Notes under the pieces: generated by a model
What the model was told of the DNA's origin: nothing
Database searches by the model: none
Seen by the model: the letters and a program-made list of their open reading frames with translations, nothing else
Part shown: piece by piece, positions 36,353-44,500 of the stretch
Layout: every line of letters begins with the position of its first letter
Numbering within the stretch: position 1 is the first letter of the stretch
Assembly: GCA_017478725.1 (NCBI GenBank)
Contig: JAFVDD010000042.1
Span: 18,004-82,003, forward strand
Length of the DNA stretch: 64,000 bases
Reading direction: 5' to 3'
Origin: Paludibacteraceae bacterium
GTDB taxonomy: Bacteria; Bacteroidota; Bacteroidia; Bacteroidales; Paludibacteraceae
Made by a program: the position numbers and the translations under genes

Positions 36353-36788
36353 AATTCTGACTCAGGAATCGCAGCAGATTGGTGGCTTGTGTCTGAGTCT
36401 GGCTCGTCTGAGGGCTGATCTCTTTTTTCTGCAACCGCAGCAGCATGATCTGGTAGAGCAGGGTCAGGCATGCCTCTATATCGCTCATCGTCGGGCGGTC
36501 GGTCTTGGCTTTCAGCAGGTTCAGCCCGGGCTGCAGACGGATGACAGCCGCGCGGTACATGGCGTCTTCGTCCAGCAGTTGTGCGTGCAGTTCCTCCATC
36601 TCCGTGAGGGCGTTCTGCGCCAGCTGCAAATGACCCTTCTCCGTGATGCCCTCGCGGTGCATCATCTCGTTCAGTTCATGCAGCTCGGCCGTAGTGTCCG
36701 CCTGTTGGGGAAAAGCCCGCAGATAATCCTCTATCTGCCAAAGATAGAGGATATATTCCGCTATATTGTCTTTCTTGGATTTCAGCAT
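36327..36788 (-). CDS. DUF4924 family protein
   Basis: A 153-residue cytoplasmic, mainly helical protein. The start MLKSKKDNIAEYILYLWQIED is characteristic of the Bacteroidota-restricted DUF4924 family, of unknown function. It has no signal peptide or membrane segment. Its last seven residues (RHDDMTT) are encoded by the ATGTCGTC repeat, so the natural C-terminus may have been replaced or extended. It is codirectional with nth (four-base gap) and with the S4 protein gene upstream. Confidence 0.8.
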   Translation of the reverse strand: MLKSKKDNIAEYILYLWQIEDYLRAFPQQADTTAELHELNEMMHREGITEKGHLQLAQNALTEMEELHAQLLDEDAMYRAAVIRLQPGLNLLKAKTDRPTMSDIEACLTLLYQIMLLRLQKKEISPQTSQTQTQATNLLRFLSQNYRHDDMTT

Positions 36789-36793
36789 TCAAT

Positions 36794-36848
36794 TTTCAGA
36801 TTTCTGACGGCTGACGGCTGATGGCTTTCAGCTTTCAGCTGATAGCTC
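36794..36848. repeat. TGACGGC/TTTCAGC-family repeats at the end of the S4 gene
   Basis: Units TCTGACGGC, TGACGGC, TGATGGC, then TTTCAGC twice and TGATAGC. The array overlaps the last codons of the S4-domain gene, supplying its terminal LSAES. Confidence 0.8.
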
Positions 36849-37214
36849 ATCAAAGAATACCTCTATCTCGCGCCGGTCTTTTTTGGTAGGCCGTCCCATA
36901 CCGCGGTCGCGGCTGCCGTTGCCTGCCATCCGGGCGAGCTCCAACAGTTCCAACTGTTTGGGGTCGGTGCAGTCGCGCAGGTATTCCGGCACCAGTTTGG
37001 CGCCCAGCCTGTTCTCGCTCAGCTGCAAAACCTTGTAACTGTAGGTGATTGGCCCCTTGCGCACGCTGAACGTGTCGCCTACCTTGAACGTCCTGCTGGG
37101 TTTCATCTGCACGCCGCCCATTGTGATACGCCCGTTCTTGCACGCGTCAGCCGCGATGCTCCGCGTCTTGTAGATACGCATCGCCCAGAGGTATTTATCT
37201 ACTCTAACTTCCAT
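36828..37214 (-). CDS. S4-domain RNA-binding protein, Hsp15-like
   Basis: A 128-residue protein with an N-terminal S4 domain: VDKYLWAMRIYKTRSIAADACKNGRI (read in parts) is the RNA-binding helix pair, followed by VQMKPSRTFKVGDTFSV. The basic C-terminal segment (RDRGMGRPTKKDRREIEVFF) matches the Hsp15/HslR family, which binds blocked 50S subunits carrying peptidyl-tRNA. Its position between pth and the DUF4924 gene, downstream of rplY, fits a translation-related role. The last residues LSAES are encoded by the dispersed repeat family. Confidence 0.88.
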   Translation of the reverse strand: MEVRVDKYLWAMRIYKTRSIAADACKNGRITMGGVQMKPSRTFKVGDTFSVRKGPITYSYKVLQLSENRLGAKLVPEYLRDCTDPKQLELLELARMAGNGSRDRGMGRPTKKDRREIEVFFDELSAES

Positions 37215-37223
37215 ATCTTAGAC

Positions 37224-37280
37224 TTTCAGCATGGTCAGACCTGTTTCTGATGGCTGACAGCTGACGGCTGACGGCTATTA
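37224..37280. repeat. TTTCAGC / TGAYGGC repeats at the end of pth
   Basis: Begins with a 23-base block (37224-37246, containing CAGCATGGTCAGACCTG) that recurs exactly at 50795-50817, followed by TGATGGC, TGACAGC, TGACGGC and TGACGGC. The repeat covers the pth stop and encodes its last about 13 residues. Confidence 0.85.
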
Positions 37281-37831
37281 TACATATTCATCGTCCTGTC
37301 AATGCCCTGAAGGCAGAAACTCGGAATGATCTCCGTTGTCACTTTGAGCCGCTCGTCAATCGTATTCTTCTCTTCGTCCGTCCATTCGCCGAGCACGAAG
37401 TTGATCTGTGCGCCTCGGGTAAACTCGTTGCCTATACCGAACCGCACACGCGCGTACGCATCCGTTCCTAATACCGATTGTATGTTGCCCAGCCCGTTGT
37501 GACCGCCGTTGGAGCCTTGCTTGCGGATACGGATAGTGCCGAACGGCAGGTTCAGGTCGTCCACCAGCACCAGCATGTTCTCCATGGGAATTTTTTCCTG
37601 CTGCAGCCAGTACCGCACGGCGTTGCCGCTCAGGTTCATGTAGGTGCTGGGTTTCAGCAACACCATCTCCGCGCTCTTCACACGGCATTTGGCGACAAAC
37701 CCGTACCGCTTGTCTTCCCACTTGGCATTGACCGACGCCGCAAACGCGTCTATCATCATAAAACCGATATTATGCCGCGTACCGGCATACTCGTCGCCGA
37801 TATTTCCGAGTCCAACGATGAGGAATTTCAT
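37235..37831 (-). CDS. pth: Peptidyl-tRNA hydrolase
   Basis: A 198-residue Pth that frees tRNA from prematurely released peptidyl-tRNA. The start [24 protein letters not shown] carries the signature with catalytic His 20; Asn in [10 protein letters not shown] and the Asp in [11 protein letters not shown] are conserved, and GSNGGHNGL is the second His motif. The enzymatic domain ends near residue 185; the last part ([12 protein letters not shown]) is encoded by the dispersed TGACGGC repeat and is not family-like. It lies just downstream of rplY, the common bacterial order. Confidence 0.96.
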   Translation of the reverse strand: MKFLIVGLGNIGDEYAGTRHNIGFMMIDAFAASVNAKWEDKRYGFVAKCRVKSAEMVLLKPSTYMNLSGNAVRYWLQQEKIPMENMLVLVDDLNLPFGTIRIRKQGSNGGHNGLGNIQSVLGTDAYARVRFGIGNEFTRGAQINFVLGEWTDEEKNTIDERLKVTTEIIPSFCLQGIDRTMNMYNSRQPSAVSHQKQV

Positions 37832-37887
37832 AATTGTGAGGCTTTCAGCATTGAGCTTTCAGCATTCAGATTATTTTCTTAAAATTA

Positions 37888-37911
37888 GAGGCGAGACTTA
37901 CGCCTCGCCTC
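37888..37911 (-). terminator. Terminator after rplY
   Basis: An 8-bp stem GAGGCGAG (37888-37895) with CTCGCCTC (37904-37911), eight-base loop, followed on the minus strand by CTAATTTTAAG. The T-tract is weak, so read-through into pth is possible. Confidence 0.55.
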
Positions 37912-37918
37912 GTAGTTC

Positions 37919-37970
37919 TCAGCATTCAGCTTCTGACGGCTGATGGCTGATGGCTGACGGCTGATAGCCA
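37919..37970. repeat. TGACGGC/TGATGGC repeats downstream of rplY
   Basis: TTCAGC, TGACGGC, TGATGGC, TGATGGC, TGACGGC and TGATAGCC in series, ending two bases before the rplY stop. A related TTTCAGC-type stretch lies at about 37846-37872, upstream of pth. Confidence 0.8.
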
Positions 37971-37971
37971 A

Positions 37972-38529
37972 TTAAGCTTGTTTGCTCTGGCGGGTGGCCT
38001 TAACCTCTGCTACGCAAGCGTCTGCAGGGTTAACGAAGCTCAGTCCCTCTACTTTGACGTCAGCCACGGCAATCTTCTTGCCAAGACCGAGCTCGGTTAC
38101 ATCAATATTGATGCGGTCAGGGAATGCGGTGTAGATACCGCAGGCTTTCAGCTTGCGCATGTTCTGTACCAGCTTGCCACCGGCTTTCACACCTTCTGCC
38201 AAACCGTTCAGCTGGATAGGGATCTCAACCACTACCGGCTTCTTCTCATCTACTGCCAGAAAATCGATGTGCAGCGTCTTGCCGTCAATCGGGTGGAACT
38301 GCAACTCTTTGACAACCGCCTTGGTCTTCAGTTCGCCAACGGTCAGGTCAACAATCTGGGTGTCAGGGCTGTAAATCAGTTTGCGAACATCTGCCGCTGC
38401 TACTGTAAAGGTGGTGCTCAAACCGCAGCCGTACAGGTTGCAGGGAATCAGTTCTTCTGCGCGAAGTGCCTTTGCGGCTTTCTTGCCGTACTCACTACGA
38501 GGAGTACCTGCTAATGCAAATTCTTTCAT
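37972..38529 (-). CDS. rplY: 50S ribosomal protein L25 (general stress protein Ctc type)
   Basis: A 185-residue two-domain L25: the 5S rRNA-binding N-terminal domain (MKEFALAGTPRSEYGKKAAK, then ELIPCNLYG) and the TL5/Ctc-type C-terminal beta domain (VVEIPIQLNGLAEGVKAGGKL). I chose the ATG at 38529; the frame is open 28 codons further, but that part is repeat-derived (SHQKSAIRHQKSE) and not L25-like. Synteny with pth supports it. The C-terminal TRQSKQA is somewhat atypical. Confidence 0.95.
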   Translation of the reverse strand: MKEFALAGTPRSEYGKKAAKALRAEELIPCNLYGCGLSTTFTVAAADVRKLIYSPDTQIVDLTVGELKTKAVVKELQFHPIDGKTLHIDFLAVDEKKPVVVEIPIQLNGLAEGVKAGGKLVQNMRKLKACGIYTAFPDRINIDVTELGLGKKIAVADVKVEGLSFVNPADACVAEVKATRQSKQA

Positions 38530-38538
38530 AATTGTTTT

Positions 38539-38615
38539 GGGGCTTTCAGCCTTCGGCTTTCTGCTTTCAGACTTTTGATGCCTGATAGCTGACTTCTGAT
38601 GGCTGACGGCCAATT
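38539..38615. repeat. TTTCAGC/TGAYGGC repeats upstream of rplY
   Basis: The array (TTTCAGCCTTCGGC, TTTCTGC, TTTCAGAC, TGATGCC, TGATAGC, TGACTTC, TGATGGC, TGACGGCC) makes up the DNA immediately upstream of the rplY start. The remaining sequence 38616-38795 holds AATTAACAATTGCC-type repeats (38680-38716) and a possible -7 element TATGTTTG (38739-38746, minus) without a good -33 partner. Confidence 0.75.
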
Positions 38616-38795
38616 AAAATTAGTGTTACTCAATGTGGGGCAGTTAAATGTTGTTGTGACGCTGCCCGTATCCCATCACACGTAGGCTAATTAACAATTG
38701 CCAATTAACAATTATCAAGGCATTCTAAAAGTTCGGTACAAACATAATAGATAGTACGTATCTTAAAAACGTTGTACCAAACTCCTAAAGCCCTT

Positions 38796-38826
38796 TGTAC
38801 ATTGTAAATTGTACATTGTACATTGC
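38796..38826. repeat. TTGTACATTG short tandem repeats
   Basis: Overlapping 9-10 base units TTGTACATTG and TTGTAAATTG repeat about three times immediately 3' of the tRNA-Gln gene. Confidence 0.75.
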
Positions 38827-38830
38827 CTTG

Positions 38831-38901
38831 TTGTCCACCGAGGAGTCGAACCTCGCTTCTCGGAACCAAAATCCGGTGTAATACCGATATACGAGTGGAC
38901 A
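38831..38901 (-). tRNA. tRNA-Gln (anticodon UUG)
   Basis: Read on the minus strand the gene starts TGTCCAC and ends GTGGACA plus discriminator A, a 7-bp acceptor stem with the weak U1-A72 pair usual for glutamine tRNAs. The anticodon loop TTTTGGT gives UUG; the T arm is CGAGG-TTCGACT-CCTCG. The D stem is GTA/TAC, and one terminal anticodon-stem pair (C-A) is mismatched. CCA is not encoded (the next bases are CAA). Confidence 0.92.
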
Positions 38902-38918
38902 GTTGTGTTCTTTTTTAC

Positions 38919-38952
38919 TCAATAAAAACGCGTATATGCGCGTTTTTATTGA
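38919..38952 (-). terminator. Strong hairpin terminator between candidate ncRNA and tRNA-Gln
   Basis: A perfect 14-bp inverted repeat (38919-38932 with 39939-style partner 38939-38952) whose GC core ACGCG is followed by T5 in the same arm, the form of a bidirectional terminator. It lies 17 bases upstream of the tRNA-Gln 5' end. Confidence 0.7.
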
Positions 38953-39016
38953 AGAGGAGATTTCCCGATAATTACACGAGTTGCAGAGCAACGATGTCAT
39001 TAATCGGCGAAATCGA
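38930..39016 (-). ncRNA. Candidate small structured RNA upstream of tRNA-Gln
   Basis: A consensus promoter (39020-39051) is followed by about 60 bases that fold into one long hairpin: GATTTC with GAAATC, CCGAT with ATCGG, and a top stem GTTGC-TCT-GCAAC, then by the 14-bp terminator hairpin. No open frame of protein-like character lies within. Either it is an independent small RNA or a processed leader of the tRNA-Gln transcript, since no other tRNA promoter is visible. Confidence 0.45.
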
Positions 39017-39019
39017 CGA

Positions 39020-39051
39020 CAAAATTACTGCTTTTTTTTGACATGTGCAAA
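39020..39051 (-). promoter_or_regulatory. Promoter of the candidate ncRNA / tRNA-Gln transcript
   Basis: Minus-strand TTTG (39048-39051), 20-base spacer, TAATTTTG (39020-39027). The predicted start is near 39016. It lies about 60 bases past the hepT stop. Confidence 0.75.
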
Positions 39052-39113
39052 TAAAACAGCACTTTTTTTGAAAAAAACAGTGTTTTGCCTCTTATTGCGG
39101 TATAGGTGGCGCG

Positions 39114-39467
39114 TTATTCCGTGCTCTCTTCCTGAATATAACGCTCAATTTGCGGTCTCAATGCAGGAAGGTCGTTATGGATAACATTCCATACTTTAGT
39201 AGGAGAAATCATATAGTAGCCATGTACTAAAACATGTCTCATGCCTTCCATTTTGTTCCAAGGAGTTTCAGGATGTTCCTCGCGGAATTCGTTGGTTAAC
39301 TTATACGTGGCCTCTCCTATTATTTCTAATTGTTTGATAAATCCGAAAAATATAATGGTGTCTTTTTCGGCCTGTTCAATGGTATAGCGTTTGCTGCCAT
39401 CCTGCAAATTATCGATGGCTGTAAGTATGTGAATCAAACGTTCCTTGTCTCTAATACGCTCTCTCAT
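39114..39467 (-). CDS. hepT: HepT-like HEPN-domain ribonuclease toxin (DUF86)
   Basis: A 117-residue helical HEPN protein. The catalytic motif R-x4-H-x-Y is present as RHVLVHGY near residue 75, so RNase activity is expected. In HepT/MntA systems the toxin cuts tRNA or other RNA and is silenced by adenylylation of the motif tyrosine by MntA. Its start overlaps the end of the mntA gene by 17 bases, the classic coupled order antitoxin then toxin. No own terminator is seen before the candidate ncRNA promoter. Confidence 0.88.
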   Translation of the reverse strand: MRERIRDKERLIHILTAIDNLQDGSKRYTIEQAEKDTIIFFGFIKQLEIIGEATYKLTNEFREEHPETPWNKMEGMRHVLVHGYYMISPTKVWNVIHNDLPALRPQIERYIQEESTE

Positions 39468-39759
39468 ATATCTTTATTTTGTCATGGTCAGCCGATTGAC
39501 GTGCAAATGGCATTAAATAGTCATCTTCTATTAAATCTACCGGGCGATGAACAATCTTTCGTAGATCACTCACCATTCCCCCTATATCCATCAGCGATAT
39601 TTTGTCGCTGTCGGTATAAGTCACCAGCAAATCCACATCGCTGTCCGGCGTCTCTTCTCCGCGCGAACAGGAACCGAACAAGTAGGCTCGCTCGACCGGC
39701 TGGGTGGCAAGATACGCTTGTATCTGCGGGATCAACTTTTGTACTTCGGCACTTGGCAT
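39451..39759 (-). CDS. mntA: MntA-like nucleotidyltransferase antitoxin
   Basis: A 102-residue minimal nucleotidyltransferase. The signature G-S-x10-D-x-D is present as GSCSRGEETPDSDVDLL, with a further acidic residue in PVDLIEDDYL. It is expected to transfer AMP to its partner HepT. I place the start at 39759 (MPSAEVQKLIPQIQ) because a consensus promoter at 39786-39817 predicts transcription beginning near 39782, excluding the in-frame ATG at 39816. It lies between tyrS and tRNA-Gln with no integrase or other island genes. Confidence 0.87.
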   Translation of the reverse strand: MPSAEVQKLIPQIQAYLATQPVERAYLFGSCSRGEETPDSDVDLLVTYTDSDKISLMDIGGMVSDLRKIVHRPVDLIEDDYLMPFARQSADHDKIKIYERAY

Positions 39760-39785
39760 AGGAGTGTTGATTTTATTTTGCACTG

Positions 39786-39817
39786 CAAAATTACAACTTT
39801 TTTCTGATATATGCAAA
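39786..39817 (-). promoter_or_regulatory. Promoter of the mntA-hepT operon
   Basis: TTTG (39814-39817) and TAATTTTG (39786-39793) on the minus strand with a 20-base spacer. The -33 element abuts the tyrS terminator, leaving a leader of about 22 bases. Confidence 0.78.
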
Positions 39818-39819
39818 CA

Positions 39820-39843
39820 AAAAACGCTCCGAAGAGCGTTTTT
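39820..39843 (-). terminator. Terminator of tyrS
   Basis: Perfect 10-bp stem AAAAACGCTC (39820-39829) with GAGCGTTTTT (39834-39843), loop CGAA. It overlaps the last codons of tyrS by hairpin edge only (stop at 39846) and has T5 on either strand. Confidence 0.85.
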
Positions 39844-39845
39844 CC

Positions 39846-41141
39846 TTATTTTGCAACCACCAAATAATAATTCTTTTTCCCTTTTTGGAACAGCAGGTAC
39901 TTGCCGTTGAGCAGGGTGGCGTCGGTGAGCGGCGTCTGCGGGTCAGTCAGTTTCTCTTTGTTCATGCTGAATCCGTTCGCCTGGATCATCTTGCGTGCCT
40001 CGCCCTTGCTTGGGAAGATGTTCGTTTTCTCCGCCAGCAGATCCAGCGGCGCGATACCGGCTTTGAGTTCGTCCAGACTGATCTCAAAACGCTCTACACC
40101 CTCAAACACCTGCAGAAACGTCTCTTCATCCAGCGCGCGCAGCGCGTCCGTACTCGCGTTGCCGAACAATATATTGCTGGCCTCGACCGCCTTGTTGTAG
40201 TCCTCTTCGCTGTGAACCATCGTGGTCACTTCCTTTGCCAGCCGTTTCTGCAGCACACGCAGGTGCGGTGCCTCTTCGTGCTCTTTGATAAGGGCTTCGA
40301 TCTCCTCGCGGCTGAGACTGGTGAAGATCTTGATATACCGTTTGGCATCCTCGTCGCTCACGTTCATCCAGAACTGGAAGAACTTGTACGGGCTGGTGTA
40401 TTTTTTGCTCAGCCATACGTTGCCGCTCTCGGTCTTGCCGAACTTGCCGCCGTCGGCTTTCGTAATCAACGGACAGGTGAGCGCAAAAGCCGTCTTGCCG
40501 TTCATCTTGCGCATGAGCTCGATACCCGTGGTGATGTTGCCCCATTGGTCCGAACCGCCCATCTGCATGAGGCAGTTCTTGTGCTCGTTCAGATAAACGA
40601 AATCGTAGCCCTGCAGCAGCTGGTAGGTGAACTCGGTGAACGACATGCCTTGCGAGAACTCGCCGTTGAAGCGTTTCTTCACGCTGTCCTTCGCCATCAT
40701 ATAGTTGACGGTGATCAGTTTGCCTACGTTGCGCGCAAAATCGAGGAAGGTGTAGTCCTTCATCCAGTCGTAGTTATTCACCAGCTCCGCCGCATTGGGC
40801 TCATTGCTGTTGAAATCGAGGAAGTGCTCCAGCTGCTCGCGGATGCACTGTACGTTATGCCTGAGCGTCTCTTCGGTCAGCAGATTGCGCTCCGCGCTCT
40901 TGCCGCTCGGGTCGCCTATCATCCCTGTCGCACCGCCCAGCAGGGCAATCGGCTTGTGACCGCACGCCTGCAGGTGGCGCAGCATCATGATGCCGCACAG
41001 GTGGCCTATATGCAGACTGTCCGCCGTCGGGTCGATACCCACGTAGGCGGTTGTCATCTCTTTCATCAACTGTTCTTCTGTTCCCGGCATGATATCCTGG
41101 AGCATGCCTCTCCAACGCAGTTCTTCAACAAAATTCTTCAT
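39846..41141 (-). CDS. tyrS: Tyrosyl-tRNA synthetase
   Basis: A 431-residue class I synthetase that charges tRNA-Tyr. The HIGH motif is HIGHLCGI near residue 43, tyrosine recognition includes [24 protein letters not shown] near 185, and the KMSKS-like loop is KFGKTESG near 240. The C-terminal about 70 residues form an S4 domain ([14 protein letters not shown]). Length and motifs are typical of the TyrRS bacterial form. A leader of about 165 bases with an inverted repeat precedes it. Confidence 0.97.
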   Translation of the reverse strand: MKNFVEELRWRGMLQDIMPGTEEQLMKEMTTAYVGIDPTADSLHIGHLCGIMMLRHLQACGHKPIALLGGATGMIGDPSGKSAERNLLTEETLRHNVQCIREQLEHFLDFNSNEPNAAELVNNYDWMKDYTFLDFARNVGKLITVNYMMAKDSVKKRFNGEFSQGMSFTEFTYQLLQGYDFVYLNEHKNCLMQMGGSDQWGNITTGIELMRKMNGKTAFALTCPLITKADGGKFGKTESGNVWLSKKYTSPYKFFQFWMNVSDEDAKRYIKIFTSLSREEIEALIKEHEEAPHLRVLQKRLAKEVTTMVHSEEDYNKAVEASNILFGNASTDALRALDEETFLQVFEGVERFEISLDELKAGIAPLDLLAEKTNIFPSKGEARKMIQANGFSMNKEKLTDPQTPLTDATLLNGKYLLFQKGKKNYYLVVAK

Positions 41142-41181
41142 ATAATTTTATGTGTATTTTTTAACCTTTCGGGGTCCACAG

Positions 41182-41229
41182 AGTAAAATAATTGACCGAG
41201 CATAGCGAGGGAGAACCAATTATTTTACT
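41182..41229 (-). promoter_or_regulatory. Inverted repeat in the tyrS leader
   Basis: A perfect 13-bp inverted repeat AGTAAAATAATTG (41182-41194) and CAATTATTTTACT (41217-41229) encloses 22 bases within the transcribed leader. The rest of the leader (41230-41305) is GC-rich. No T-box consensus is present. The structure could influence tyrS expression or be a small mobile-repeat relic; the sequence does not decide. Confidence 0.45.
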
Positions 41230-41309
41230 ATGGGGAGAGCGTAGCGTAAGGCGAGTTTCCATGGAGCGGCAGAGCCGCGAGTCGTAACGAGCCCTAACGT
41301 AAGCGACGA

Positions 41310-41341
41310 CAAAGGTACTGCTTTTTTGCGATATATGCAAA
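41310..41341 (-). promoter_or_regulatory. Promoter of tyrS
   Basis: Minus-strand TTTG (41338-41341) and TACCTTTG (41310-41317), a perfect consensus with a 20-base spacer. The predicted start near 41305 gives an unusually long leader for this window. Confidence 0.8.
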
Positions 41342-41458
41342 TTCTTTGCAAAAAAAGCGCCCATACAAGCGATTTTTCTTTTTTTTTCGCTTCTCTCCTC
41401 CGACCCATTCGCCGCATAGACCCAACTCCTCTGTCATCTTCCTCATGCCCGACAAAAT

Positions 41459-41484
41459 AGCGCCCCGCATTTCTGCGAGGCGCT
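41459..41484 (-). terminator. Terminator of the second giant gene
   Basis: An 11-bp stem with one mismatch (41459-41469 with 41474-41484; core AGCGCC) is followed on the minus strand by ATTTTGTC. It lies 65 bases past the stop codon. The gap 41342-41548 holds nothing else recognisable. Confidence 0.7.
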
Positions 41485-41548
41485 CTCAACATGGAAAAGC
41501 CGCTATGAACGCAAGCCTTGCTTGCTCTCAACGCTGCTTAGCATCTCC

Positions 41549-44500
41549 TTACTTCACTTCCTGTCCGGTAACGGTATAGATCTTCTCCCCGCGGAGAATG
41601 TAGATGATATTATCTATCATGATCTTACGCGGAGCGGAGGACGCGTCAGTGCGGATATCTTCGATGCCTTCGGTTATAGGTGTATCACAGTCGATTACAT
41701 CTGCAGCGAAGGGATATACACTCTCGTCCAAACGGTAGCAAGTAGAGGAAGTTACGCCAATAATATCTACCGTCTGATAGCCGTTTCCATTCCAGATGAT
41801 GTTGACATCTTGGATGCTCTTGTCGAAGGAATAGCTCCACCATCCCTCTGTATCTTTAGCAACAGCAGTGCCGGGCCATGCGCCGCAGGGTTGCGTCGTT
41901 CCATTACCTGTCCATGCGTAGAGATAAACATTGCTCTGTATGTTCTCGCTTATCGGATAGAGGCGAACAGTGATGGGGTCTTGCTCTGGAGGAACTGCGC
42001 CGGCACACTCGGCTACAAAGTGAAGATCCTTAATCTCCCATGTGGCGTACGCCGAAGCCGTACTCATGTATCGGAAGGCAAAGACGGTGTTGGCGCCAAC
42101 CATCGAAACAGGTACGGTGATGGTCACGCTGACGAAGGTCCAGTTGGTATTGGATGCATACGGCGAGATGGTCAGTTGCTGCCATGTGGAAGCTGCATAA
42201 CTGCCTTTGTAATCCGCTGTAACCCAAAGGGTCAGTTCATTGGCAGGCGTGCCGGCAAACTTATGCGTATGCTGGAACGACAGCGTCACGGTCTCCATGC
42301 CGCTCAAGTCCTTGGCGGGTGTCATGAGGTGACCTGTATAACCGCCTTGCTTGGTCGCTTTAGCACCGTATTGGGCATCGTATTTCCAGATGGAAGCATC
42401 ATCTGTCGTCATTTCTCCCAAACCGCTTCCGCCGGTTTGCAACCAAGTCACATTAATGTCGTTGCATTCGGTTACCGGTGGTTGTTGTGTGTTGTTTCGA
42501 TCTACTATATTGGATCTTCCTATAAGAGCGGTCTTCACTGCGGCAGGTGCGCGGTGGGCTGGCGCCGCTGCGGAAGTACCAGAAAGCACGTATTCCACTA
42601 CGTAGTACGGCTCGGCGTCAAGCGGCGCTTGATCTGTGTAAGAGGTAGCGGAAGCGGCTACAGAACCAATCTGCGCAAGTGCAGAAACAGATGAACCGCG
42701 GAGGATGTTGTAGGTCACCACGTCGGCACCCTCGTAGGCATTCCAGATGAGGTTATAAGTGCCCTCTTGCACACCGCGGTTGATAGTGGCATGCACGGTC
42801 TTATGCGCTTCGCTCTCATTGCTATACGAGCCATTGACCATGATACCTTGTACTTTGTATCGGTCGGGTTGTTGCGCGGCATCGGACTGCGTGTCGGTAT
42901 ATACTCCTTGCTCTGCAGGCACTACGGCTATCTCTGCAAACTGATTGAGCACATTGGTCTCTTTGAGAATGCGCACTGACGGGAAATTGGTGGCATCTGC
43001 CTCGAAATGAATCACATTCTGCGCATTCGCATCGACCGTAACGAGTGAGATTGCAGGCAGTGTCGTATTGGCGATAACCGTTATAGGGGAATAGAACCAT
43101 GCGTCGCAGCCATTTGAGTTGACGACATAGAGGTAAATAACCACATCTTCCTGCGTCAGCGAGGTCTTGTCTGGTACTTCGTGTGCCGTTATTTGCAGTC
43201 CATCAACGGTAAGTCGTTTGTCTCGAATCGTCCTGCCATACGCATCCATATAGATACCGTTTGAGAGTATCTGACGCCTCTCGTCATTGCCGATTTGCAC
43301 ATACCACTCGTAGCGGATTACTTCGGCAGGAATAGTTGCCGTAGCCGGATGTTCCATCAGCAGCATTGTAGGCAGGGTAACAGCCATGTCGTAGGGATTG
43401 TCTATTGTGATAGTGTGCGTGTAGGTCATGCCGTCCACCGTTACGGCGATAGTCTTCTGTCCTGCGGAACCCCAATGCACGGTGTACGGACCATAACCCG
43501 AACCGCTGACGATTGTTCCTCCGTCAAAGTCCCATATCGGCTCGCTCGCGCTTGTCTCTCCACGATAACTGATTAGGACATCGGTTAAGGCACATGCTTG
43601 CGTTACTGCTTCTACCGGGTTGGTACGCGAATAGGTGACAGTGAGCGCAGGCGTGAAGTCCGAGAAGTGCTGCTGCATATCAAGCGCTTGTATCTTTATC
43701 TCATACACGCTTGATGACAGAGCAGATGTCGGGATAAGGAACTGCGTGGCGTTGATATAGGTGTAGTCGGACAGCGGCATCGTGCCGTTGTTGCCGCCGT
43801 TGAGCGGCGAGATGATGTAGGTGCTGCTGCCTTGCAACCTAATCGAGAGGTTGTAGCGCATCAGCGCAGCAGGCGTATGGTCATCCACGGCAGGAGTCCA
43901 TGTAATGAGTAGTCCTTCGTCCGTCGCCGTGGCTGTTAAGTCGGTAGGAATAGCGGGGGCGGTGTCCGCAAGGTTATATATACGATAGGAACTCTCGGAT
44001 GTAAAGTATTGTTCGTTTCCTGATAAATAAGTAGTCGTGTAAGCACTTTGATTATCCATCAGCCACCCGTAGTTCTCTATACCACTTGCACCCATGAACC
44101 ATACATATAAACCTACGCGATAAGGATAAGCGGAATTTCCACTATTCGGATATTTCACATTTTGCCCTGCGAAAAGGATGTCCGGATACCCATTGGCATC
44201 TATATCACGAACAAAACAGGGGTTTGCACTGCGTGTATTATCCATATATCTTTCACGCAATTCTTCACTGGGCAACTCCTCCGGTGCAGAGAAAGACAGA
44301 TTGCGATTATTCCACATCATATGGAGTGTGCGGGTACTGCCAAGGTTGAGGCAGATGTCTATGTAACCATCACCGTTGAAATCAGCAAGATATACATCTC
44401 CATCACTCCACTGCACAGATTGCGCAAACGGGATGGTTTTCATTTCGAAGTTCCCTTCGCCGCGGCTATAGGCTATTTTGAGTGCCGAACCGCTCATCTG

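Noticed and set aside
37972-38613. L25 starting at the upstream ATG (38613)
   Set aside because: The extra 28 residues come from dispersed repeats (SHQKSAIRHQ) and are not part of the L25 family, which begins at 38529.
38831-39817. Integrative element attached at tRNA-Gln carrying the toxin-antitoxin pair
   Set aside because: No integrase and no duplicated tRNA 3' end were found near the pair.
39885-41186. A 433-codon plus-strand frame opposite tyrS
   Set aside because: Shadow of tyrS; no motif, low-complexity composition and no promoter.
41142-41341. T-box riboswitch in front of tyrS
   Set aside because: No T-box consensus or specifier loop could be found, and T-boxes are not characteristic of this phylum.
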